Below, piece after piece: positions 16,450 to 24,275 of a stretch of 24,325 nt of DNA (within the stretch, counting starts at the first letter, position 1; each line of letters begins with the position of its first letter). The position numbers were made by a program, and so were the translations under genes. A model generated the notes under the pieces. The model was not told where the DNA came from. It saw only the letters and a program-made list of their open reading frames with translations, and made no database searches. Source of the DNA: an uncultured Collinsella sp. (GTDB taxonomy: Bacteria > Actinomycetota > Coriobacteriia > Coriobacteriales > Coriobacteriaceae); the NCBI GenBank assembly GCA_902489955.1, contig CABUBY010000011.1:1-24325 (forward strand), read 5' to 3'.

Positions 16450-17376
16450 CTATGCGAGCTCGTCGGCAATAGCTGCGACCTGCTCGACCGTTTCACACGA
16501 ATACACACGAACGTCGCTCAGCGTACGCTTGACCAGGCCCGACAGCGTTTTGCCGGGGCCGACCTCAATAAACGTGTCGATGCCTTGATCCTGCAGAGCA
16601 TGCAGCGTGTCGACCCAGCGCACGGCATGACTCACCTGGTTGGCCAGCACCTCCGATGCCGTCTGGGGGTCCGCCGGATAGGGCGCCGCTGTCATATTTG
16701 CCAAAACAGGAATGAGCAACGGGGACGGCGCGTGACCGGCCTCAATATATGCGGCAAGGCCACAGGCCGCCTCGGCCATATAGGGGCTATGAAATGCACC
16801 CGACACCGCGACCTTCATGGCGCGGCCGCCAGCCTCTTTTACTAGGACGTCGAGGGTCTGCAGCGCATCGGGCGCTCCGGCCACAACCGTCTGCTGGGGA
16901 CTGTTGTAGTTGACCGGCCAGCAGTCCTCGCCGGCCTGCGCAGCCAGGTTCTCGACTTGCGCAGCATCAAGTTTGATGACGGCGCGCATGCCGCCGGGGT
17001 GACGCTCGGCCGCCGTGGCCATCAATGCCGCGCGCTCACACACGAGCTCAAAACCCGCTCGCGTATCGAATGCCCCCGCAAAGGTGAGTGCAGCGACCTC
17101 GCCCAGCGAGAATCCCGCACAGGCGGCAGACACCACGCCGCGCTCGCGCAGGGCGACGGCGACAGCCAAGTCGTGCACGAACACGCAAGGCTGCGTGTTC
17201 TCGGTCTGCGAGAGCTCCTCCTTGGAGGCGCTCCGGCACTGCTCGCTCGTCCCCGGGCGCACCTCATCGGCAATGGCGAACACCTCAGCAGCCGCCGGCG
17301 ATGTCTCGATCAAGTCGACGCCCATCGCGGGGTGCTGGGCACCCTGGCCGGCAAACAAAAACGCTACGCCACCCAT
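16450..17376 (-). CDS. fabD: Malonyl-CoA:ACP transacylase FabD
   Basis: Moves malonate from CoA to the acyl carrier protein. The 308-residue product begins with the AFLFAGQGAQ motif. The active-site Ser is S90 in GFSLGE, where many homologues have GHSLGE. R115 and H196 (GAFHSPYM) complete the site, and IEVGPGKTLSGLVKRT lies near the C-terminus. A GTG at 17382 is in frame, but AAGGG is spaced nine bases from ATG 17376 and only three from the GTG. It overlaps the end of fabK by 13 bases, so the two are probably translated together. Confidence 0.95.
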   Translation of the reverse strand: MGGVAFLFAGQGAQHPAMGVDLIETSPAAAEVFAIADEVRPGTSEQCRSASKEELSQTENTQPCVFVHDLAVAVALRERGVVSAACAGFSLGEVAALTFAGAFDTRAGFELVCERAALMATAAERHPGGMRAVIKLDAAQVENLAAQAGEDCWPVNYNSPQQTVVAGAPDALQTLDVLVKEAGGRAMKVAVSGAFHSPYMAEAACGLAAYIEAGHAPSPLLIPVLANMTAAPYPADPQTASEVLANQVSHAVRWVDTLHALQDQGIDTFIEVGPGKTLSGLVKRTLSDVRVYSCETVEQVAAIADELA

Positions 17377-18308
17377 GCGCACGCACCCTTCAGGACGTGC
17401 TCGGCGCCATCGACCAGGTCGTCAACGATTTCGCGTGCGCTCTGGCGCTCGTTGACCATGCCGGCAATCTGTCCACACAAAAACGAACCCTCTTCGTAGT
17501 TGCCGTCCTTGGCGGCCTTACGCAGCGCACCGGTTCCCATAGCACCGAGCTCCTCGGCACTCGCGCCGGAACCCTCGCTCTTGGCATAGGCGTTGGTGAA
17601 GGGGCTCTTGAGGGCGCGCACTGGATGTCCCGTCGAGCGACCGGTCGCACGCGTCGAAGTGTCGTTGGCCTTCAGGACCATCTCTTTGTACTGCTCCGAG
17701 ACGGTGCACTCGTCTGCGACCAGAAAGCGCGTACCCACTTGCACGCCTTCGGCGCCCAGCATAAAGGCGGCCGCCACGCCGCGGCCGTCGGCAATACCTC
17801 CGGCGGCCACGACGGGAATGTCAACCGCATCGACGACCTGCGGCACCAGTGCCATCGTCGAGGTCTCGCCAATATGGCCGCCCGATTCGGTACCCTCGGC
17901 AACAACCGCCGTGGCTCCACGACGTGCCACGAGGCGCGCCAGCGCCACCGAGGCAACGACCGGGATGACCTTGATGCCCGCCTCGTTCCACGCCTTCATG
18001 TACTTGGCGGGATTGCCGGCGCCCGTCACGACGACCGGCACTCGCTCGTCAATCACGACCTGCGCGACCTCGTCGGCAAACGGGCTCATGAGCATGACGT
18101 TGACGCCAAAGGGCTTATCCGTCTTGGCGCGCAGCTCATGAATCTGGTCGCGAAGCCAGTTGGCGTCGGCGTTCATGGCCGCGATGATGCCTAAGCCACC
18201 CGCCTCGGACACTGCGGACGCCAGCGAGGCATCGGCAATCCAGGCCATGCCGCCCTGGAACACGGGCTTTTCGATGCCGAGCAGATCGCAGAGAGGAGTC
18301 TTGAGCAT
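17364..18308 (-). CDS. fabK: Enoyl-ACP reductase II, FMN-dependent (FabK)
   Basis: Carries out the final reduction of the elongation cycle using NADH and FMN. The 314-residue TIM-barrel protein of the nitronate monooxygenase-like family has FQGGMAWIADASLASAVSEA and GGLGIIAA at the N-terminus. It also has VVAEGTESGGHIGETSTMAL and VVAAGGIADGRGVAAAFMLG followed by AEGVQVGTRFL, the FMN phosphate site. FabK replaces the unrelated FabI in streptococci and many gut bacteria and is insensitive to triclosan. The ACP-operon context supports FabK over nitronate monooxygenase. It is two bases after acpP. Confidence 0.94.
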   Translation of the reverse strand: MLKTPLCDLLGIEKPVFQGGMAWIADASLASAVSEAGGLGIIAAMNADANWLRDQIHELRAKTDKPFGVNVMLMSPFADEVAQVVIDERVPVVVTGAGNPAKYMKAWNEAGIKVIPVVASVALARLVARRGATAVVAEGTESGGHIGETSTMALVPQVVDAVDIPVVAAGGIADGRGVAAAFMLGAEGVQVGTRFLVADECTVSEQYKEMVLKANDTSTRATGRSTGHPVRALKSPFTNAYAKSEGSGASAEELGAMGTGALRKAAKDGNYEEGSFLCGQIAGMVNERQSAREIVDDLVDGAEHVLKGACAWVA

Positions 18309-18310
18309 CT

Positions 18311-18547
18311 CTACTTCTCCAATGCCGCCTCGACCGTATCGGCGAACTCGCCGACCGTCTTGGGGTTCTCCTCGGTATCGAGCTGGATGCCAAACTCGTC
18401 CTCGACGGCAACGAGGATCTCGACGGTGCCCAGGCTGTCGAGACCAATCTCCTCGAGCGTGGACTCGGGCTTCATCTCGACATCGTCAAGACCGGCGGTC
18501 TCGCGGATAACGTCGCAAACACGCTCGAAGGTCTTCTGATCTGCCAT
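18311..18547 (-). CDS. acpP: Acyl carrier protein
   Basis: Small acidic carrier for the growing acyl chain. The 78-residue product has the phosphopantetheine attachment motif GLDSLGTVEILVAVEDEFGI, with S38 as the modified residue, and a typical ACP length. It lies between fabH and fabK in the operon. ATG 18547 is preceded by AAAGGAGAA. The holo-ACP synthase needed to load it is not in the window. Confidence 0.97.
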   Translation of the reverse strand: MADQKTFERVCDVIRETAGLDDVEMKPESTLEEIGLDSLGTVEILVAVEDEFGIQLDTEENPKTVGEFADTVEAALEK

Positions 18548-18599
18548 GGTAGTTCTCCTTTGTTTGTGCCCTAGGGGCGTTTTTATTTCCTATGTGCGA

Positions 18600-19559
18600 C
18601 TACTTCCAACGAAGCAGATAGCCACCTATATCCAGACCGGCGCCAAATCCAACCAAGGCGATGGTGTCGCCTGTGTGAAGTGCACCGGCGTTTGCCAGCC
18701 GGTCGAGGGCAAGCGGAATGCATGCGCTCGAAATGTTGCCGGTCTCGCGCAACGTGCGAACCACGCGCTCGTCCGGCACGCCCAGGCGCTTGACCGCCTG
18801 GCTCAGGATTCGTTCGTTAGCCTGATGGAATACAAAATGATCGATGTCTTCGACCAAAATGCACGCATCGATCGCAAGCTTATGGACCGTGTCGCAGATG
18901 GCGTTGACGCCGAACTTGAACACGCGGCGGCCGTTCATGGACAGCACGCTCGCGCTATCTGCGGAAGCCTTAAACGGCGAGGTACCGACCAGACCGGGAA
19001 CGCGCAACGTCTCGACGTCGGGCGCCGTCGAAAGCTCAACGGCAAGGGGGTTGTCTCCCCCAGCTTCAATCACTGCGGCGCCTGCCCCATCGCCAAAAAG
19101 CACGCAGGTGGCACGGTCGGTCCAGTCGAGCGCGCGCGTCATCTGCTCGGCAGCAACAACAAGCACGCGCTCGGCACGGCTGCGGGCGATATAGCCCTCG
19201 GCGACATCGAGCGCAAATACGAAGCCGGCACAAGCCGCCGAGACATCGAAGGCAGGGCACGTCGCGCCAAGTCGCTCAGCAACGGCACACGCCTCGGCGG
19301 GAACAAGGTGGTCACCCGTCGTCGTCGAGCAGACAATCAGATCCAGCTGGCTCGCGTCGATTCCGGACACCTGGAGTGCCCGCTCGCTCGCCGCTACGGC
19401 AAGGTCGTCAAGTGACTCGGTGGTGCAGACGTGGCGGCTCTTGATACCTGTGCGAGTAAAAATCCACTCATCCGAGGTATCGAGGAACTCAGACAGCTCG
19501 TCATTGGAAACGCTGCGCTCAGGAAGCGCCGAGCCTGTTCCAAGAATCGTGAAACCCAT
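18600..19559 (-). CDS. fabH: 3-oxoacyl-ACP synthase III (FabH)
   Basis: Starts fatty acid synthesis by joining acetyl-CoA (or a branched or other acyl-CoA primer) to malonyl-ACP. The 319-residue product has the Cys-His-Asn triad: C110 in VSAACAGFVFALD, H245 in FVFHQANER and N275 in GNISSAC. The end GFGAGLDIGGYLLRWK is typical. An upstream in-frame start at 19616 is rejected because ATG 19559 has a textbook AAAGGAGGT site and the family starts there. It is the first gene of the fatty-acid operon; its promoter region holds two 16-bp repeats. Confidence 0.96.
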   Translation of the reverse strand: MGFTILGTGSALPERSVSNDELSEFLDTSDEWIFTRTGIKSRHVCTTESLDDLAVAASERALQVSGIDASQLDLIVCSTTTGDHLVPAEACAVAERLGATCPAFDVSAACAGFVFALDVAEGYIARSRAERVLVVAAEQMTRALDWTDRATCVLFGDGAGAAVIEAGGDNPLAVELSTAPDVETLRVPGLVGTSPFKASADSASVLSMNGRRVFKFGVNAICDTVHKLAIDACILVEDIDHFVFHQANERILSQAVKRLGVPDERVVRTLRETGNISSACIPLALDRLANAGALHTGDTIALVGFGAGLDIGGYLLRWK

Positions 19560-19578
19560 CACTAACCTCCTTTGAGTT

Positions 19579-19642
19579 GTTGACGTGTTTACATCGACCA
19601 AGAGAGGATAACGCATTTCAGTCTTTGTTGACGTGTTAACAT
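19579..19642 (-). promoter_or_regulatory. fabH promoter region with paired 16-bp operator-like repeats
   Basis: GTTGACGTGTTTACAT (19579-19594) and GTTGACGTGTTAACAT (19627-19642) differ at one base and start 48 bp apart in the fabH-birA divergent region. A possible fabH promoter has -10 TATCCT at 19610-19605 and a weak -35 (CGTCAA, 19633-19628) at 17-base spacing. The left repeat covers the early transcribed region and the right one the -35, as expected for a repressor. The protein that binds is unknown; the local BirA lacks a DNA-binding domain. Confidence 0.55.
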
Positions 19643-19735
19643 TAAATTGTCCAAATGCGACAAAGGCTTCACATTGTGTCTATCTCTCGACACCATTGCG
19701 CGATTGCCTTATTTACTTAGGAGGTAGCAGCTGTT

Positions 19736-20512
19736 ATGGATTCTCGTTTAACGATAGTCGACGTAACCGGATCGACCAACGATGACCTGCTCGGAGCAGG
19801 AAAACAGGGAGCGCCGCACGGCACAGGACTTGCCGCCCGGGCTCAAACAGCAGGGCGCGGCCGGCGCGGGCACAAGTGGGACTCAACCGTCGGCAACTTA
19901 TTGCTTTCGCTTGTCCTGCGCCCATGCGTTAATCCTGCAAAGTTCTCTGGTCTTGCCGCCGTCAGCGGCCTAGCGGTGCTCGAAGCACTCGAAAAGCAGG
20001 GTCTTGCAAACGAGATTCGCCTTAAATGGCCCAACGACCTTGTCGCGCGAGGACGCAAGCTCGGCGGCATTCTGGTCGAGGCCGCACGCGATAACGAAGG
20101 CAAACCTTTCGCCGTCTGCGGCATTGGCGTCAATGTGAACTATGTGCCCCAAGAGGTGCCCGATGGCGGCCTGCCGGCAATCGGTCTCTCGGACCTCAAC
20201 GAGAATGTTCCCGCCGTCGATGTGCTACTCAAGGAGGTCTATCACGCGGTCGTGAACGCTGTATACACATGGGCAGAGCGTCTCAACGCCATGGAAGAAG
20301 ACGCCGGACCGCTCGCGCCCGTCCACGGCGAATACATCGGTCATCTCAATTGGATTGGGGAGCACGTTATCGCCCGTTCCCCTGCCGGTGACGAGCTGGC
20401 ACGCGGCGTCTTTCAAACGGTCGATGACTTTGGTCGCGCGTGCATCGAGACAGAAGACGACTTGCGATCCTTCCATTTTGAGGAGGCATCACTGCGTCCC
20501 GTGGGCAAATAA
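19736..20512 (+). CDS. birA: Biotin--[acetyl-CoA-carboxylase] ligase (monofunctional BirA)
   Basis: Joins biotin to the carrier Lys of AccB via biotinyl-AMP. The 258-residue product opens directly with the catalytic domain: GSTNDDLL (12-19), the biotin/ATP loop AGRGRRGHKW, KWPND and GGILVE. The C-terminal SH3-like domain follows. The N-terminal helix-turn-helix found in E. coli BirA is absent, so this is the class I enzyme without repressor function. It is the only plus-strand gene, divergent from fabH, beside the operon that encodes its substrate. AGGAGG lies 11 bases before the ATG, slightly long. It converges on rpsJ; the region 20513-20570 shows no clear plus-strand terminator. Confidence 0.95.
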   Translation: MDSRLTIVDVTGSTNDDLLGAGKQGAPHGTGLAARAQTAGRGRRGHKWDSTVGNLLLSLVLRPCVNPAKFSGLAAVSGLAVLEALEKQGLANEIRLKWPNDLVARGRKLGGILVEAARDNEGKPFAVCGIGVNVNYVPQEVPDGGLPAIGLSDLNENVPAVDVLLKEVYHAVVNAVYTWAERLNAMEEDAGPLAPVHGEYIGHLNWIGEHVIARSPAGDELARGVFQTVDDFGRACIETEDDLRSFHFEEASLRPVGK

Positions 20513-20570
20513 GGCGTCACAGCCACCCATTCGGCTGCATTGCCCGGGTCCCCAAGGTCACCATTCAAAA

Positions 20571-20607
20571 CAAAAGAGCCCCGCTACCGTAATGGCAGCG
20601 GGGCTCT
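20571..20607 (-). terminator. Intrinsic terminator after rpsJ
   Basis: AGAGCCCCGCT (20575-20585) pairs perfectly with AGCGGGGCTCT (20597-20607), with two more pairs inside. On the minus strand the stem is followed by TTTTGTTTTG. It ends the rpsL-rpsG-fusA-rpsJ unit between the convergent ends of rpsJ and birA. Confidence 0.9.
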
Positions 20608-20628
20608 GTAAGCTATGAGCGATATCGC

Positions 20629-20937
20629 TTAGAGCTTGATGTCGATGTCGACGCCAGCGGGGAGGTCGAGACGCATGAGCGAATCAACGGTGCCCGAGGT
20701 GGGGTCGAGGATGTCGATGAGGCGCTTGTGGGTGCGCATCTCGAACTGCTCACGGGAGTCCTTGTTCACGTGCGGCGAGCGGATAACCGTGTACAGGTTG
20801 CGCTCGGTGGGCAGGGGGACAGGACCGGAAACGCGAGCGCCGGTCTTCTGAGCGGTCTCGACGATGAGCTTCGCGGACTGATCGACGACCTCGTGATCAT
20901 AGCCCTTGAGGCGAATGCGGATCTTCTGGGTAGCCAA
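20629..20937 (-). CDS. rpsJ: 30S ribosomal protein S10
   Basis: S10 is a small-subunit head protein and also a NusB partner in antitermination. The 102-residue product shows KIRIRLKGYDHEVVDQSA, GPVPLPTERNLYTVIRSPHV, REQFEMRTHKRLIDI and the tail LDLPAGVDIDIKL, the standard form. The start is TTG at 20937 with GGAGG six bases upstream; no ATG fits. It is the last gene of the str-type operon, 61 bases after fusA. Normally it would be followed by rplC, which lies about 14 kb away behind other genes. No tuf lies between fusA and rpsJ. Confidence 0.97.
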   Translation of the reverse strand: MATQKIRIRLKGYDHEVVDQSAKLIVETAQKTGARVSGPVPLPTERNLYTVIRSPHVNKDSREQFEMRTHKRLIDILDPTSGTVDSLMRLDLPAGVDIDIKL

Positions 20938-20998
20938 CTTAAACCTCCAAAGAGTGCGAGAGATGTTCTCGCAGGATTACGTAACAGGGAGCTCGAAC

Positions 20999-23098
20999 TT
21001 AGGCGTTCTTGCTCATGACCTCGTCCACGATGGACTTGGGCGCAGGCTCATAAGAGTCGAACTGCATCGTGTAGGATGCACGGCCCTGGGTCTGGGAGCG
21101 AAGGTCGGTAGCGTAACCGAACATCTCGCCCAGCGGCACCTTGGCACGGATGAGCTTGCTGTTCTTGCGATCCTCCATGCCCTCAATCTTGCCGCGGCGA
21201 CCGGAGAGGTTGCCCATAACGTCGCCCATGTACTGCTCGGGGGTCTCGACCTCGACAGCCATGATCGGCTCGAGCAGCTGCGGATCGGACTTCTTGAGGG
21301 CGTCCTTGATAGCCATGGAACCGGCGATCTTGAAGGCGGCCTCGGAGGAGTCGACCTCGTGGTAAGAACCGTCGAACAGGGTGACCTTGACGTCGAGGAC
21401 CGGGAAGCCGGCGATAACACCGGTGTTCAGGGCCTCCTGGATGCCCTTGTCGATGGACGGGATGTACTCCTTGGGCACGACGCCGCCGACGATAGCGTTG
21501 ACGAACTCGTAGCCGAAGCCCTCCTCCATCTTCTCGAGCTTGATGACGGCGTGGCCGTACTGACCGCGACCGCCGGACTGACGGACGAACTTGCCCTCAG
21601 CCTTCTCGACGTCGTGACCAGCGGTCTCGCGGTAGGCGACCTGGGGCTTACCAACGTTAGCGTCAACTTTGAACTCACGGAGCAGACGGTCAACGATGAT
21701 CTCGAGGTGCAGCTCGCCCATGCCGGCGATGATGGTCTGGCCGGTCTCGTGGTTGGTGGACACCTGGAAGGTCGGGTCCTCCTCGGCGAGCTTGGTCAGA
21801 GCCAAGGACATCTTGTCCTGCTCGGCCTTGGTCTTGGGCTCGATGGCAACGTCGATAACGGGCTTGGCGAACTCGATCTTCTCGAGGACGATCTCCTTGC
21901 CCTCGGCGCACAGGGTGTCACCGGTGGTGGAGTTCTTGAAGCCAACGCAAGCGACGATGTCACCGGCGGCAGCGTCGTCACGGTCGATACGCTCGGCGGC
22001 GTTCATCTCGAGGATGCGGCCGAGGCGCTCGCGCTGACCGTTGGAAGCGTTGACCACGTAGGAGCCGGACTCGGCGCGGCCGGAGTAAACGCGGACGTAG
22101 GTGAGCTTACCGACGAACGGGTCGGTCATGATCTTGAAGACCAGGCCGGAGAAGGGCTCGTCGAAGGAAGGATGACGCTGGATCTCCTCGCCGGTGTCCG
22201 GATCGGTACCGGTGACGGCCTCGACGTCGAGCGGGCTGGGCAGGTAGTCGACGACAGCGTCGAGCAGCTCCTGGACGCCCTTGTTCTTGTAGGCGGAGCC
22301 CACGAAGACGAGGTTGAGCTCGTTGGCCAGAACGCCCTTGCGCAGAGCAGCCTTGAGCTCCTCGACGGTGAAGTCCTCCTCCATGAGGATCTTCTCCATG
22401 AGCTCGTCGTCAAAGCTGGCAGCAGCGTCAAGGAGCTCCTCGCGCTTGGTGGCAGCGATGTCGGCAAACTCAGCCGGGATCTCGTCCATCGGCTCGGGGT
22501 AGGTCATACCCTTCTCGTCGGCCTTGAAGTCCCATGCAGTCATGGTGACCAGGTCGATGACGCCCCAGAAGTTGTCCTCGGCGCCCATCGGGACCTGAGC
22601 GGCCACGGCGTTAGCGTCGAGACGATCCTTCATGGTCTCGATAGCGTTGAAGAAGTCAGCGCCCACGCGGTCATACTTGTTGATGAAGGCGATACGGGGG
22701 ACGTTGAAGGTAGAAGCCTGACGCCAAACGGTCTCAGACTGGGGCTGAACGCCGGCAACGGCGTCGAAGACGGCGACAGCGCCATCGAGGACGCGCAGGC
22801 AGCGCTCGACCTCGGCGGTGAAGTCAACGTGGCCCGGGGTGTCGATGATCTGGATGCGGTAGTCCTTACCGTCCTTGTTCCAGAAGCACGTGGTAGCAGC
22901 GGAGGTAATGGTTACGCCGCGCTCCTGCTCCTGAACCATCCAGTCCATGGTGGCAGCGCCCTCATGGACCTCACCGATCTTGTGGGTCTTACCGGTGTAG
23001 TAAAGAATACGCTCGGTCGTGGTGGTCTTACCGGCATCGATGTGGGCCATGATGCCGATGTTACGGGTATCGGAAAGCTTGTACTTAGGCTTAGCCAT
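20999..23098 (-). CDS. fusA: Translation elongation factor G
   Basis: GTPase that moves tRNA and mRNA through the ribosome. The 699-residue protein has the P-loop AHIDAGKT at 18-25, DTPGH at 86-90 and the guanine-specificity NKxD at 140-143, read here as NKYD where NKMD or NKLD is common. Domains II-V follow: GDTLCAEGK and ISGMGELHLEI-like sequence (here IAGMGELHLEI), then PLGEMFGYATDLRSQTQGRA near the C-terminus. It lies 19 bases after rpsG in the same operon. An AAGGAA site precedes ATG 23098. Confidence 0.98.
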   Translation of the reverse strand: MAKPKYKLSDTRNIGIMAHIDAGKTTTTERILYYTGKTHKIGEVHEGAATMDWMVQEQERGVTITSAATTCFWNKDGKDYRIQIIDTPGHVDFTAEVERCLRVLDGAVAVFDAVAGVQPQSETVWRQASTFNVPRIAFINKYDRVGADFFNAIETMKDRLDANAVAAQVPMGAEDNFWGVIDLVTMTAWDFKADEKGMTYPEPMDEIPAEFADIAATKREELLDAAASFDDELMEKILMEEDFTVEELKAALRKGVLANELNLVFVGSAYKNKGVQELLDAVVDYLPSPLDVEAVTGTDPDTGEEIQRHPSFDEPFSGLVFKIMTDPFVGKLTYVRVYSGRAESGSYVVNASNGQRERLGRILEMNAAERIDRDDAAAGDIVACVGFKNSTTGDTLCAEGKEIVLEKIEFAKPVIDVAIEPKTKAEQDKMSLALTKLAEEDPTFQVSTNHETGQTIIAGMGELHLEIIVDRLLREFKVDANVGKPQVAYRETAGHDVEKAEGKFVRQSGGRGQYGHAVIKLEKMEEGFGYEFVNAIVGGVVPKEYIPSIDKGIQEALNTGVIAGFPVLDVKVTLFDGSYHEVDSSEAAFKIAGSMAIKDALKKSDPQLLEPIMAVEVETPEQYMGDVMGNLSGRRGKIEGMEDRKNSKLIRAKVPLGEMFGYATDLRSQTQGRASYTMQFDSYEPAPKSIVDEVMSKNA

Positions 23099-23117
23099 GT
23101 TAGTTCCTTACCTTAAC

Positions 23118-23591
23118 TTACCAACGATAGTGAGAGAACGCGCGGTTGGCCTCGGCCATCTTGAAGACGTCCTCACGCTTCTTGACGGAAGCGCCCAGGC
23201 CGTTGGAAGCGTCGAGGATCTCGTTGGCGAGACGCTCGGCCATGGTCTTCTCCTTGCGAGCGCGGGAGAAGTTGACGATCCAGCGGATACCCAGAGCGGT
23301 GGAACGACGGGAGTTGACCTCCATCGGGACCTGATAGGTAGCGCCACCGACACGCTTGGGCTTAACCTCGAGCGTGGGCTTGACGTTGTCCATAGCCTTC
23401 TTGAAGGTAGCGAGAGCGTCGCCACCCTCGGACTTCTCGGCAACGATCTCGAAAGCGGTGTAAACGATGCGCTCAGCGGTGGCCTTCTTGCCGTCAAGAA
23501 GGACCTTGTTGATGAGCTGAGTCACCAGGCGGTTGTTGTAAACGGCGTCAGGCTGAACCTCACGACGATTAGCTGCTGCACGACGCGGCAT
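23118..23591 (-). CDS. rpsG: 30S ribosomal protein S7
   Basis: S7 nucleates assembly of the 30S head and binds near the E site. The 157-residue product opens MPRRAAANRREVQPDAVYNN and contains LINKVLLDGKKATAERIVY, LEVKPKRVGGATYQVPMEV and the C-terminal AFSHYRW, all family marks. In E. coli S7 represses the str operon from the rpsL-rpsG gap; here that gap is 73 bases and no clear S7-type site was recognised. ATG start at 23591. Confidence 0.98.
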   Translation of the reverse strand: MPRRAAANRREVQPDAVYNNRLVTQLINKVLLDGKKATAERIVYTAFEIVAEKSEGGDALATFKKAMDNVKPTLEVKPKRVGGATYQVPMEVNSRRSTALGIRWIVNFSRARKEKTMAERLANEILDASNGLGASVKKREDVFKMAEANRAFSHYRW

Positions 23592-23664
23592 GTGAAATCT
23601 CCTTAAGTGTCTACCGTGCGGCGCTTAGGCGGCACACGGCGAAAGTATCAAAACGTTATCTGGC

Positions 23665-24042
23665 TTATTTGGCCTTGGGGCGCTTAGCACCGTACTTGGA
23701 ACGGGCCTGCATACGGTTCTGGACCGGAGCAGCGTCGTAGGCGCCACGGATGACGTGATAACGGACACCAGGGAGGTCACGGACACGACCGCCGCGGACG
23801 AGCACGATGGAGTGCTCCTGCAGGTTGTGGCCCTCACCCGGGATGTAAGCAGTAACTTCGATGCCGTTGACGAGGCGAACACGGGCAACCTTACGAAGAG
23901 CCGAGTTCGGCTTCTTGGGGCTCGTGGTGAAGACGCGGGTGCACACGCCGCGCTTCTGGGAGTTGTGCTGCAGAGCAGCGTTCTTGGACTTCTTGGGCAC
24001 GGAACGACGGCCCTGGCGAACCAGCTGGTTAATAGTAGGCAA
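23665..24042 (-). CDS. rpsL: 30S ribosomal protein S12, with Arg at position 88
   Basis: S12 lies in the decoding centre and affects accuracy. The 125-residue product has PTINQLVRQGR, SPKKPNSALRKVARV with K43, and GEGHNLQEHSIVLVRGGRV. In E. coli and mycobacteria the next residue is the Lys (K87/K88) whose change to Arg gives streptomycin resistance. Here the codon at 23781-23779 is CGT, so residue 88 is Arg. The start is TTG at 24042 with AAGGAG six bases upstream; the family begins at exactly this residue. First gene of the operon with rpsG, fusA and rpsJ. Confidence 0.97.
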   Translation of the reverse strand: MPTINQLVRQGRRSVPKKSKNAALQHNSQKRGVCTRVFTTSPKKPNSALRKVARVRLVNGIEVTAYIPGEGHNLQEHSIVLVRGGRVRDLPGVRYHVIRGAYDAAPVQNRMQARSKYGAKRPKAK

Positions 24043-24164
24043 AGCGTACTCCTTCTCGAATGATTCCAGCTTTCTGTAAAGTGCAACGGCTTGAATCGAG
24101 GGGTCAGCATCCCCCTACGAAACACGCAGTTCGATAGGATACGTGGCGTTAGCTGTGCCGTCAA
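24043..24164 (-). promoter_or_regulatory. rpsL operon promoter and leader
   Basis: TTGACG (24164-24159) and TATCCT (24141-24136) on the minus strand are separated by exactly 17 bases, a good housekeeping sigma-factor promoter. Transcription would start near 24129 and leave a leader of about 87 bases. The leader holds a GGGG/CCCC hairpin near 24100-24117. Confidence 0.75.
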
Positions 24165-24217
24165 CAGACCACGCCGCCGGGCGTATCCCAAAATGAGCAT
24201 ATTTCCGCAAAGCCTAC

Positions 24218-24255
24218 ACAAAAGGAATCCCCTTCTGTGCGCGGGGGCGGATTCC
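24218..24255 (-). terminator. Intrinsic terminator of an upstream operon outside the window
   Basis: On the minus strand GGAATCC (24255-24249) pairs with GGATTCC (24230-24224), with extra CC/GG pairs inside, followed by TTTTGTG. It lies upstream of the rpsL promoter and should end a minus-strand gene to the right, commonly rpoC in this position (inference). Confidence 0.7.
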
Positions 24256-24275
24256 CGGTCCGGGCGGCCCGCTGT

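Noticed and set aside
18560..18590. A GCCC/GGGC hairpin followed by TTTTTATTT on the plus strand between acpP and fabH
   Set aside because: The stem is only four base pairs and no plus-strand gene ends there.
20906..23116. A 736-codon plus-strand open frame opposite fusA
   Set aside because: Antisense shadow of fusA; low-complexity Leu/Asp/Gly/Val composition and no family motif.
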